Positions 1 through 6,247 of a DNA stretch of 9,338 nucleotides are shown here, piece by piece; position 1 is the stretch's first letter, and each line of letters opens with the position of its first letter. Source of the stretch: Fervidibacter sp032160945 (GTDB lineage: Bacteria; Armatimonadota; Fervidibacteria; Fervidibacterales; Fervidibacteraceae); assembly GCA_032160945.1 (NCBI GenBank), contig JAVHTL010000132.1; one strand, given 5' to 3'. Under the pieces are notes generated by a model. That model saw only the letters and a list, made by a program, of their open reading frames with translations. It searched no databases and had not been told where the DNA came from. A program made the translations under genes and the position numbers.

Positions 1-474
1 AGGGCGGAAATAATTACCAACCAGAGGATCCTTCTGCACCCACCTTCCTGTCTCAAACTCATAATACCTCGCACCTACATGCATCAATCCTGCATCTTGA
101 TCATTCCTGTAGCCCCACAATCCGCAAAATTGATAAGGTCCTCCGCCTCCGCCATTTTGACCGACTATCTTTCCAAAACCTTCATAAACATAACTTACGA
201 CGATGTTCTGACTTCCATCCGTCACCCACCTTACACTCCCAAGCCTGTCTGCATGGTAAACCCTAACTTGCCCGTTCGCTACAAATCCACTCGGTCTCAA
301 TCCAACCAAATAACGAACTACCCATGCATTTCCCTCCCTCTCCGCTATTATCCTATCCCCGTCAAAGTAAAATTGTCTCACAACATTGCCCTCCTGCCTA
401 AATACACGACGACCTAACCCATCATAGCCAAAACGAACAACGCTCCCATCAGGATAGGTTATCTTCACCAACTG
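1..474 (-). CDS. Rhs gene, conserved core C-terminal reading frame (partial)
   Basis: Translated from 474 leftwards, this frame is open to the window edge and reads as the end of an Rhs core: YPDGSVVRFGYDGLGRR, then VYHADRLGSVRWVTDG, SYVYEGFGKIVG, PYQFCGLWGYRNDQDAGLMH and ARYYEFETGRWVQKDPL. The last motif matches the RYYDPETGRWLQRDPI signature that marks the end of the Rhs core just before the variable tip. The frame has no start of its own near 474, so it only makes sense as a continuation of the repeat frame after a one-base loss at 474/475. What follows the core (toxin domain, immunity gene) is off the window. Confidence 0.75.
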
Positions 475-1397
475 TTGTCATAGTCATAATCAAACTGCGT
501 CGTCTGATTTCCTTCTGTCCTTGCTACCATGTTCCCATTTCCATCCCATTCATATGCTACAACGCTTCCATCCGGCTTCACATAAAATTGTAACCTGTCC
601 GCTGCATCGTAAACATAATCCGTCCTCTGCCCATTCCAAACCTTCGCCAACCTGTTCCCCGCAGCATCATACTCGTAACTTACCGAGTATCCGTAACTTC
701 CAACCCTCTGCTCACTCACAAGCCTGAACAATGGGTCATAGTTGTATGTCACCACACTACCATCCCCTTCAACAACATCGCTGACTAAACCGTCTTGATT
801 GTAACCGTAACTCAGATATCCGAAAACTTGTCCGTTGCTTCTCTTGTGCACAATCTCTAAAACTTGCCCACTCGCATCGTAACTTATCAACTCAACCGTC
901 CCGTTGACATTTACCTGCTGAACCAAATTGCTGTCTTCATCGTAATCGTAAACTGTCGTCCCTACACCGTCAACATACTGAACCAACCTTCCAGCACTAT
1001 CGTAAACGAAACTTGCCCCTGAACCTGTCCAATCAGTTCTGTTCAAAAGCCTTCCTGCATTGCTGTAACTGTAAAAGATGCTGAAACCGTTTTTGCTCTC
1101 TTGCAAATTTAACCCCCTTCCATCGTAAACCCAACTTGTCACCCCTGTCCCATCCTGCATCTGAACCATGTTCCCCATAGCATCGTAACTGAAACTGACT
1201 ACGCTTCCGTCAGGATAGGTGATTTGAACCAAACGACCCAAGTCATCGTAGGCGTAATTCGTAATGCGTAACAAGGCATCTGTCCTTGAAACCCTCCATC
1301 CCATGACATTGTAACTGAACTGGACAGTGTTGCCTTCAGGGTCAGTGATGGAAGTGAGATTTCCCGATGAATCGTAGCCAAAGTAATTAGTGTCCAA
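465..1397 (-). CDS. Rhs gene, YD-repeat reading frame
   Basis: About fifteen YD repeats spaced roughly 20-22 residues apart can be read here, for example YDSSGNL, YDDLGRL, YDAMGNM, YDSAGRL, YDASGQV and YDAAGNR, ending at YDYDN before the stop at 465. Such repeats build the beta-sheet shell of Rhs and teneurin-type proteins. The apparent TTG start at 1397 has no ribosome site and lies inside the sequence shared with the upstream frame, so I read it as an artefact of the frameshift and not as a real initiation point. The stop at 465-467 is also an artefact: the next YD repeat continues one frame over (QLVKITYPDGS). On its own this piece would lack both the export signal and the Rhs core end. 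Confidence 0.7.
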   Translation of the reverse strand: MDTNYFGYDSSGNLTSITDPEGNTVQFSYNVMGWRVSRTDALLRITNYAYDDLGRLVQITYPDGSVVSFSYDAMGNMVQMQDGTGVTSWVYDGRGLNLQESKNGFSIFYSYSNAGRLLNRTDWTGSGASFVYDSAGRLVQYVDGVGTTVYDYDEDSNLVQQVNVNGTVELISYDASGQVLEIVHKRSNGQVFGYLSYGYNQDGLVSDVVEGDGSVVTYNYDPLFRLVSEQRVGSYGYSVSYEYDAAGNRLAKVWNGQRTDYVYDAADRLQFYVKPDGSVVAYEWDGNGNMVARTEGNQTTQFDYDYDNSW

Positions 1398-1918
1398 GTT
1401 CCATCGGGATGGCGGATTAAATCTTCGTAGATGCCAGAAAGTGGGATGAAAGTTCCAGTTTCTGGGTCATAAGTGTAAAGGTGCTTTCTCCCTGTCCCGC
1501 GAACAACGATAGCGTTTCCTTGGTTGTCTTGTTGGATTTTCCAGTTGTAAGAGTGAGACCAACCGTAGCCGAAGGGTTGAAGGGAGGAAGTTGAAGCGCT
1601 GTTGTGGAAGAGGGACAAAGAGACGGAGAGACCCCTACCTGAGAAGGAAACGATGGGGATTTGAGTGAACAAGTTGCCAGTTGAGACATTGACCAAACTG
1701 AAGGGAGATATTTGTTGAGAACCTTCCCAAGATTCTGGAGCACCTGCATCGTCAACTGGGATGGCTATTGCAGTTGGTGAAATTTGTTGGGAGGAAGAGG
1801 ATGATCCGAGCAGGGAGGACAAAGTAGCACCGCTTATGATTTTAAGCCACTTTCTTCTCGGCATGGTGTCCTTTTTAGCGCCGAGAAGGTAATGGTCATG
1901 GTAAAGTCCGCGCCACAT
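1199..1918 (-). CDS. Rhs gene, N-terminal reading frame with Tat-like signal
   Basis: This frame holds the gene's start. An ATG at 1918 has a strong GGGAGG ribosome site 8 bases upstream. A second ATG at 1864 has a weaker AAGGA and begins exactly at the signal sequence MPRRKWLKIISG. The twin arginine followed by K-W-L-K and a short hydrophobic stretch resembles a Tat export signal. A serine-rich linker follows, then a segment (NVSTGNLFTQIPIV, GYGWSHSYNW, HPDGTWTL) typical of the region before the repeats in Rhs/YD proteins. Meaningful sequence stops at about 1382; the last ~60 residues of this frame, to the stop at 1199, are out-of-frame translation over the repeat region. I take 1918 as the likelier start because of its ribosome site, giving an 18-residue extension before the Tat motif. 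Confidence 0.7.
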   Translation of the reverse strand: MWRGLYHDHYLLGAKKDTMPRRKWLKIISGATLSSLLGSSSSSQQISPTAIAIPVDDAGAPESWEGSQQISPFSLVNVSTGNLFTQIPIVSFSGRGLSVSLSLFHNSASTSSLQPFGYGWSHSYNWKIQQDNQGNAIVVRGTGRKHLYTYDPETGTFIPLSGIYEDLIRHPDGTWTLITLATIHREISLPSLTLKATLSSSVTMSWDGGFQGQMPCYALRITPTMTWVVWFKSPILTEA

Positions 1919-1947
1919 CTTTCTCGCCTCCCTTTTGCGAAGTCACA

Positions 1948-1976
1948 AAAATTTTGACCTACCCCCCCGATGTCAA
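1948..1976 (-). promoter_or_regulatory. Candidate promoter of the Rhs gene with a G7 spacer tract
   Basis: On the minus strand a perfect TTGACA (plus 1971-1976) is followed after 17 bases by AATTTT (1948-1953), only a 3/6 match to TATAAT. The spacer contains seven consecutive G (plus C at 1962-1968). The position, about 30 bases upstream of the ATG at 1918, suits a sigma-70 promoter. The weak -10 keeps confidence low. Confidence 0.35.
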
Positions 1977-2131
1977 TAGCGAAAATTGGCGAATTTGCGG
2001 GCATTTTTGAGGGATTTTGAGCGGTGGGTGTTTGAAATTGTTTGACTTTAACTTAAAAGTTGGACTCAGAAACAAACCGATGACTTCAGCCATTGGACTA
2101 TCATTCGCCTGCAAGAGGTAGCGACTGTCGT

Positions 2132-3577
2132 TCACTTTGCTGGGAACACTTTGATTTTCCTGAACCTTGCTGGTGCGGCGCCGTGAGACATTTCCGCCCT
2201 TTGTGGTGGTTGACCTTTTCCGCAATTTGGAACTCCCCAAAGCACAAATTCGCTCTCACCGCAAATGAAATCACACGAGCGCCAAAACTCCCAAGTTATC
2301 CCCGCATAGCACGGGTTCTTGACCATGCGAACTTTCTTGCCGTCTTTGATTTCCCAACCTATTTCGCATCCGAACTGGAACTGAACCCTTTGGTTGTCAA
2401 TGCTCCAACTGCGGTTGACTGCCATTAGGACTCCGTGCTTTGTGTCAGCAATGAGGTCGTCCAAAGTCCCTTGCTGAGGCATCAAACTGATGTTGACCAT
2501 TCGGATGATTGGCAAATTTTGCCAGCCGTCAGCCCTCATGCATCCGTGACTTCGCTCCGCACCGAGCCTTGCAGCGGTTTCGCGAGATGTCAAGTAGTCA
2601 ACCAAAATGCCGTCTTTGATGAGATGCCAACTTTGAGCCTGAACCCCTTCGTCATCGTATCCGAAGGTCGCGAGCCCACTCGGCGAGGTTGCATCGGCGA
2701 CGATGTTGACAATCGGTGAACCATACTGGAAGTTGCCCAACTTTTCTGGAGTCGCAAAACTTGTGCCCGCATAGTTCGCTTCCGAACCGAACACGCGGTC
2801 TAACTCAAGTGGATGACCAACCGATTCGTGAATTTGCAACGCAAGTTGGGAACCATCCAAAATCAAGTCAAGTTCACCCTCAGGACAAGGGTCAGCCTTC
2901 AGAAGCGCCCGCGCCTCATCGGCAATTTGCTCAGCGTGGTCAAGTAAACGCAATTCTTCAACGAGTTCGTAGCCCTTGCTCATGAACTGACCGCCATGAG
3001 ATTGTGGATACGAACGAACTTGCAATTCACTTCCGTCTGTTGCTTGAGCCTGAATTCCCGCTCCGCTTCGCGTGAGTATCTGCTCAATGAGCGCGCCTTC
3101 AGTGCTTGCGAACCATTGGTGCTTTCGCTGAAAACTCATCCAACCGACAGCAACTTTGACTTCGGGAAACTTCCTCATTGTTTGTGTGCATTGGCGCAGC
3201 GTTTCAACCTTTCGGTCAAGCGAAACATTGAACGGATCAACGGTGATTGGGGTTTCCCAGAAGGCGACATGTGGCGGTTCAGGTGCGAGGGTAACTTCTC
3301 GCTCTTTCAAAATTGAACTCGCTTTGGCAATTTCAATAGCCTGAACGACACAATTGTCAATACCTTCAGGCGAGACATCTCGGGTCGCCGCGAAACCCCA
3401 AGCGCCATTGACAATCACTCTCACGCCAACGCCAATATCTTCAGTTTGCTCCAACGATGCGACCCGCTCGTTTTTGACGAGGATGTCTTCTCGCCTCGTG
3501 AGCAAGATTCTGACATCGGCGTAAGTTGCCCCTAACTTCTTCGCTGTGTCCAAACCCCGTAGCGCCAAATCCTTCAT
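2132..3577 (-). CDS. tldD: TldD-family metalloprotease (zinc-dependent peptidase)
   Basis: This 481-residue protein is a full-length TldD/PmbA-family protein of the TldD type. The zinc-binding helix HESVGH lies at residues 250-255 (HExxxH), and the likely third ligand Cys452 sits in NCGKGQ near the C-terminus, followed by the family ending SHGAAPARFRKIKVF. The N-terminal half (ADVRI, NERVASLEQTEDIGVGVRV) is the substrate-clamp domain. Known of the family: TldD pairs with TldE/PmbA, TldD carries the metal, and the heterodimer degrades unfolded or modified peptides in the cytoplasm. The start at 3577 is supported by AAGGAGGT about 8 bases upstream. It lies 48 bases downstream of pyrK on the same strand, so co-transcription is likely. 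No TldE/PmbA partner is present in the window; the next gene on this strand is the Rhs gene, 213 bases on. Confidence 0.93.
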   Translation of the reverse strand: MKDLALRGLDTAKKLGATYADVRILLTRREDILVKNERVASLEQTEDIGVGVRVIVNGAWGFAATRDVSPEGIDNCVVQAIEIAKASSILKEREVTLAPEPPHVAFWETPITVDPFNVSLDRKVETLRQCTQTMRKFPEVKVAVGWMSFQRKHQWFASTEGALIEQILTRSGAGIQAQATDGSELQVRSYPQSHGGQFMSKGYELVEELRLLDHAEQIADEARALLKADPCPEGELDLILDGSQLALQIHESVGHPLELDRVFGSEANYAGTSFATPEKLGNFQYGSPIVNIVADATSPSGLATFGYDDEGVQAQSWHLIKDGILVDYLTSRETAARLGAERSHGCMRADGWQNLPIIRMVNISLMPQQGTLDDLIADTKHGVLMAVNRSWSIDNQRVQFQFGCEIGWEIKDGKKVRMVKNPCYAGITWEFWRSCDFICGESEFVLWGVPNCGKGQPPQRAEMSHGAAPARFRKIKVFPAK

Positions 3578-3625
3578 CCGAACCTACCTCCTTCTCACAT
3601 GCTTTTATCCTTGCCGACTTAGTTG

Positions 3626-4609
3626 TCAAGCCTCCCTCATTCGTTCCCAGTCCACTTCACTTGCGTCAAAAACGGGACCATCCACGCAACAAAGTTTGTA
3701 ACCGCCTCCTTTGATTGGGACAGGACAACCGAAACAAATCCCAATGCCGCAGCCCATTCGTTCCTCAAGCGAGACTTGACAGTTCAAATTGTTCGCCAAA
3801 GCGATCTCGCTCAGTGCTTTGAGCATGGGCAAAGGACCGCAGCCGTAAACTGCGATGCCGTTGCGTTCTCTTTGAGTTGACAACCATGCTTCAAAAAGTT
3901 GGACAACCGTTCCAGCGAAGAAACCTTCTTCAGGTTTGTCAAGGGCAATTGCCGAACGGACGCCAATGCTTTCAAACTCATCAACGCCCCAATATGAGAG
4001 TGGCTTGCCATTTCTGGTAAGCGGGAATTCTGCACGGACGGGATCAAAAGGCAGTTTCTCTTTCGCTTGAGCACCAAGCAAGAGGATGGCTTCAATGCCT
4101 TGAGACCTCAACTTTTCAGCCAAGAACGGGAATGGAGCAACTCCGATTCCACCTGCAACCATGACCGCGATTTTTGTCCCTTCGGGTAGCCAAAAACCTT
4201 TGCCCAAAGGTCCAGCAATTCTAACTGGCACATCGGTCGTCAACTGAGATAGCCAATTCGTTCCCAAACTACGAATTTCAAAAAGCACAGAGAAGGCTTG
4301 CGGGGCGTCGCTTTGGATCTTGCCTTTTCTAAGCGGGACAATTTTTGCGATGCTGAAAGGTCTGGGCAAAATCGCAGCCATCGGTAAGCCCAACCTTTCA
4401 AACTGCGTTTCGCTCTTTAAACCGTCAAGGTATAGGTTGACGAACTGACCGGGCATTGCTCGCATGGCTACTTTGGGGCAGCGAAAAGTCAATTGGCAAA
4501 AATTTCGGTATCGTTCCTTTGCCACAATTTTCGCCGTCCCGGAAAAAATAGTCGTCAAGTTCCTTTGAGTTGAGGTGGTAGGCAGAGCGTGCATGAGCCC
4601 TTGACCCAT
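3626..4609 (-). CDS. pyrK: Dihydroorotate dehydrogenase electron-transfer subunit (PyrK-like)
   Basis: The 327-residue product is a ferredoxin-reductase-type flavoprotein with the PyrK iron-sulfur tail. In order: FAD-domain strand PGQFVNLYL (53-61), FAD-binding RPFS (83-86), nucleotide-binding VAGGIGVAPF (151-160), YGCGPLPML (255-263), then a [2Fe-2S] site with C287, C292, C295 and C307 or C308, followed by DGPVF. In class 1B dihydroorotate dehydrogenase this subunit passes electrons from the PyrD flavin to NAD+ in pyrimidine synthesis. The start at 4609 has AAGGAGGG 8 bases upstream. The protein is longer than usual (B. subtilis PyrK is about 256 residues): it has about 25 extra N-terminal residues and extra segments around residues 62-80 and 90-107. 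No pyrD is adjacent. A related NAD(P)H-flavin oxidoreductase role is the main alternative, but the cysteine tail argues for PyrK. Confidence 0.88.
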   Translation of the reverse strand: MGQGLMHALPTTSTQRNLTTIFSGTAKIVAKERYRNFCQLTFRCPKVAMRAMPGQFVNLYLDGLKSETQFERLGLPMAAILPRPFSIAKIVPLRKGKIQSDAPQAFSVLFEIRSLGTNWLSQLTTDVPVRIAGPLGKGFWLPEGTKIAVMVAGGIGVAPFPFLAEKLRSQGIEAILLLGAQAKEKLPFDPVRAEFPLTRNGKPLSYWGVDEFESIGVRSAIALDKPEEGFFAGTVVQLFEAWLSTQRERNGIAVYGCGPLPMLKALSEIALANNLNCQVSLEERMGCGIGICFGCPVPIKGGGYKLCCVDGPVFDASEVDWERMREA

Positions 4610-4634
4610 TCAGTCGTCCCTCCTTGCAGTCAAA

Positions 4635-4640
4635 ATTGTA
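4635..4640 (-). promoter_or_regulatory. Candidate -10 element for pyrK-tldD
   Basis: The divergent gap 4610-4751 must hold start signals for both gene sets. On the minus strand TACAAT (5/6 to TATAAT) stands about 25 bases before the pyrK ATG, just upstream of its AAGGAGGG ribosome site. With 17-base spacing the -35 would be TGTTCA, a poor match. For the plus-strand gene I see only CATAAC at 4720-4725 without a -35, which I do not call. Confidence 0.3.
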
Positions 4641-4751
4641 GCCAAGTTGAACGAAGATGAACAGGTCACAGGACCGAAACGAATGACAGTCGTTCAGTTT
4701 CTAACCCTTTCGGCGAACCCATAACTTTGCTCCGCTAAAGGAGGAAATGCG

Positions 4752-5594
4752 ATGAAAGTCGTTGTGACCGGAGGTGCCGGTCGGATTGGGCAAGCAGTTG
4801 TGAGAGGATTGTTGGAACAGGGCAATGAAGTTCTCGTGATGGATATGAGAGTCCCTGAGGACAAGGAATGGAACTTCGTTTGCGCCGATGTCACTGATTT
4901 TACGCAAGTCATCAACAATTTGAAGGGCGCAGATGCAGTCGTTCACCTGGCTGCCATCATCGCACCTTGGATGAACATGCCTCAAGAAGTCATGAGGGTC
5001 AATGTCATGGGCACTTACAATGTTTTGGAAGCGTGCAGGCAACTGGGAATTCAAAAAGTTGTAGTCGCCTCAAGCATCAATGTCATTGGGCTCAGTTACA
5101 ACAAAGAACGACCGCGCCTTGACTATTTGCCTGTTGATGAAAACCATCCTGCACGCCCTGAGGATTGTTACAGCCTTTCAAAGTGGCTTGGAGAGCAGAT
5201 CGCCGACGCGATGGCGAGGCTTGAGCCGAACATGACGATAGTCAGCCTTCGCTTTCACGGGGTAGTTTCGCCTGAATGGTATGCTCGTTGGCGTCAGTAT
5301 GCTCGCAAAGACATCCCCGGAGATTTCAAGGGCTTGTGGGGTTATGTTGACATCCGAGATGTCGTTGATGCTGTTTTGAAATCACTTGCCGTGACATGGA
5401 AAGGGCACGAAGCCTTTTTCGTTTGCGCAGCGGACACAAGTTGGGATGTGCCGACAATGGAATTGGTCAAAGCCGTCTATCCTGATGTCCCATTGAAGCG
5501 CGAACTTAGCGAATTTGAAGGTTTGTTTGACCTTACCAAGGCTGCGAGGCTGCTCAACTGGCAACCGAAACACTCATGGCGTCAAGAACAGTAA
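4752..5594 (+). CDS. NAD-dependent epimerase/dehydratase-family (extended SDR) protein
   Basis: A 280-residue extended short-chain dehydrogenase/reductase. The Rossmann glycine motif TGGAGRIG is at residues 6-13, and Asp31 at the end of the second strand suggests NAD rather than NADP. HLAA (65-68) follows; Ser108 in VVASSINVIG and the catalytic pair Tyr140/Lys144 in YSLSK complete the active site. The C-terminus ends in the usual way (DLTKAARLLNWQPKHSW), so it is full length. The substrate is not readable; the compact size and the SSxxVIG pattern resemble uronate dehydrogenases and sugar-nucleotide epimerases. The ATG at 4752 follows AAAGGAGG by 7 bases, in a context almost identical to that of the toxin gene at 7458. 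It is the first gene of the plus-strand set; leuD follows after 111 bases, and a functional link between them is not evident. Confidence 0.9.
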   Translation: MKVVVTGGAGRIGQAVVRGLLEQGNEVLVMDMRVPEDKEWNFVCADVTDFTQVINNLKGADAVVHLAAIIAPWMNMPQEVMRVNVMGTYNVLEACRQLGIQKVVVASSINVIGLSYNKERPRLDYLPVDENHPARPEDCYSLSKWLGEQIADAMARLEPNMTIVSLRFHGVVSPEWYARWRQYARKDIPGDFKGLWGYVDIRDVVDAVLKSLAVTWKGHEAFFVCAADTSWDVPTMELVKAVYPDVPLKRELSEFEGLFDLTKAARLLNWQPKHSWRQEQ

Positions 5595-5639
5595 GCCATA
5601 TACTTTCCCGAAATGCCACAATCTTAAGCGAGACTTTGG

Positions 5640-5665
5640 GAGGGTGAGGCTCCTGCCGAACCCTC
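5640..5665 (+). promoter_or_regulatory. Leader hairpin upstream of leuD with tandem G-A pairs
   Basis: GAGGGT (5640-5645) pairs with ACCCTC (5660-5665). Inside, GA (5646-5647) faces GA (5658-5659), which would form tandem sheared G-A pairs, and then GGC pairs with GCC around a TCCT loop. The result is a near-continuous 11-step helix ending 24 bases before the leuD ribosome site. There is no U run, so it is not a terminator. A TATACT at 5599-5604 without a -35 could start a leader transcript containing it. The left half (GGTGAGGCTCCT) resembles a conserved stretch of the M-box magnesium riboswitch as I remember it, but the rest of that riboswitch is absent. Confidence 0.4.
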
Positions 5666-5689
5666 ATAGAAAGGAGAAAACAGTTCACA

Positions 5690-5696
5690 GAGGAGG
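5690..5696 (+). promoter_or_regulatory. Ribosome binding site that decides the leuD start
   Basis: GAGGAGG at 5690-5696 directly abuts an ATG at 5697, leaving no spacing for initiation there. It stands 9 bases before the next in-frame ATG at 5706, a normal distance. The protein therefore most likely begins MDKILRGK, which is also where small-subunit homologues begin. Confidence 0.7.
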
Positions 5697-5705
5697 ATGG
5701 ACAGG

Positions 5706-6212
5706 ATGGACAAAATTTTGCGCGGCAAAGTTCACAAGTTCGGCGACAACATTGACACCGACATCATCATCCCAGCAAGATACTTGGTCACGACTGACCC
5801 ACAAGAGTTAGCAAAGCATTGCATGGAACCGATTGCGCCGGATTTCCCTCAAAAGGCAAAACCCGGCGACATTATCGTCGCCGGTGAAAACTTCGGTTGC
5901 GGTTCATCGCGTGAGCACGCGCCTTTGGCAATTAAAGGTTTGGGCATAGGTTGCGTCATCGCTAAAAGTTTCGCACGCATCTTCTACCGGAACGCTTTCA
6001 ACATTGGCTTGCCCGTCCTTGAGTGTCCCGATGCCGTTGACGAAATTAACGAGGGTGATGAACTTGAGGTGAACATAGAGACAGGCGAAATCCGAAACTT
6101 GACAACAGGCAAAACCTACAGTGCGATGCCCATCCCACCTTTCATGCGCGAAATTTTGGACGCAGGCGGACTGATCAACTATGTTCGGAGGAAGTTGGGA
6201 GTTGGAGCGTAA
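5706..6212 (+). CDS. leuD: 3-isopropylmalate dehydratase small subunit (LeuD)
   Basis: The 168-residue product is the swivel-domain subunit of isopropylmalate isomerase, which with LeuC interconverts 2- and 3-isopropylmalate in leucine synthesis. Motifs: FGDNIDTDIIIPARYL (12-27), GENFGCGSSREHAPLA (60-75) and IAKSFARIFYRNAFNIGLPV (85-104), all hallmarks of LeuD/aconitase small subunits. The length fits the short archaeal/thermophile-type LeuD rather than the ~200-residue enterobacterial form. The specificity loop reads YLVTT, with Val where archaeal homoaconitase small subunits carry Arg (as I recall), which favours isopropylmalate. The iron-sulfur cluster would be in LeuC, which is not in the window. 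An ATG nine bases upstream (5697) would add three residues but overlaps the ribosome site. The stop is part of a GCGTAA repeat. Confidence 0.93.
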   Translation: MDKILRGKVHKFGDNIDTDIIIPARYLVTTDPQELAKHCMEPIAPDFPQKAKPGDIIVAGENFGCGSSREHAPLAIKGLGIGCVIAKSFARIFYRNAFNIGLPVLECPDAVDEINEGDELEVNIETGEIRNLTTGKTYSAMPIPPFMREILDAGGLINYVRRKLGVGA

Positions 6213-6234
6213 AGCGTAACAGCGTAACGCGTAA
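6207..6234 (+). repeat. Four short GCGTAA repeats between leuD and proC
   Basis: GCGTAA occurs at 6207-6212, 6214-6219, 6222-6227 and 6229-6234, with 1, 2 and 1 bases between copies. The first copy supplies the final Ala codon and TAA stop of leuD. The copies fill most of the short gap to proC. Confidence 0.7.
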
Positions 6235-6247
6235 ATCGTGGGGGGCG

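Larger units (their letters stand above)
1..1918 (-). pseudogene. Frameshifted Rhs/YD-repeat protein gene, open at the left edge
   Basis: One Rhs-type gene is spread over three minus-strand frames. Frame one (1918 to about 1382) gives a Tat-like N-terminus and the pre-repeat domain. Frame two (about 1385 to 475) gives some fifteen YD repeats. Frame three (474 to 1) gives the conserved Rhs core end. Restoring one base in the T run at 1380-1382 reads ...GTWTLITFGYDSSGNL, and restoring one base between 474 and 475 reads ...FDYDYDNQLVKITYPDGS; both joins match the family pattern. With these two repairs about 640 codons are open to the window edge. Known of the family: Rhs/YD proteins form a beta-shell that encloses a variable C-terminal toxin or anchors on the surface. 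Any toxin tip would lie beyond position 1. Whether the two indels are real or assembly errors cannot be decided here. Confidence 0.8.

Noticed and set aside
79..417. Open plus-strand frame of 112 codons opposite the Rhs core
   Set aside because: The minus strand here encodes unmistakable Rhs core motifs; the plus frame is a low-complexity antisense shadow with no ribosome site.
1959..2240. 93-codon minus-strand frame overlapping the end of tldD and the gap after it
   Set aside because: Its first third is out-of-frame tldD sequence, the rest is AT-rich intergenic, and there is no ribosome site or recognisable domain.
5613..5627. Leader peptide (ATG CCA CAA TCT TAA) before leuD for leucine attenuation
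   Set aside because: Four codons, no leucine codon, no ribosome site, and no terminator/antiterminator pair.
5640..5665. M-box (magnesium) riboswitch upstream of leuD
   Set aside because: Only a short stretch resembles the 5' consensus; the remaining conserved M-box segments are missing from the roughly 110 bases between the genes, and leuD is not a magnesium transport gene.
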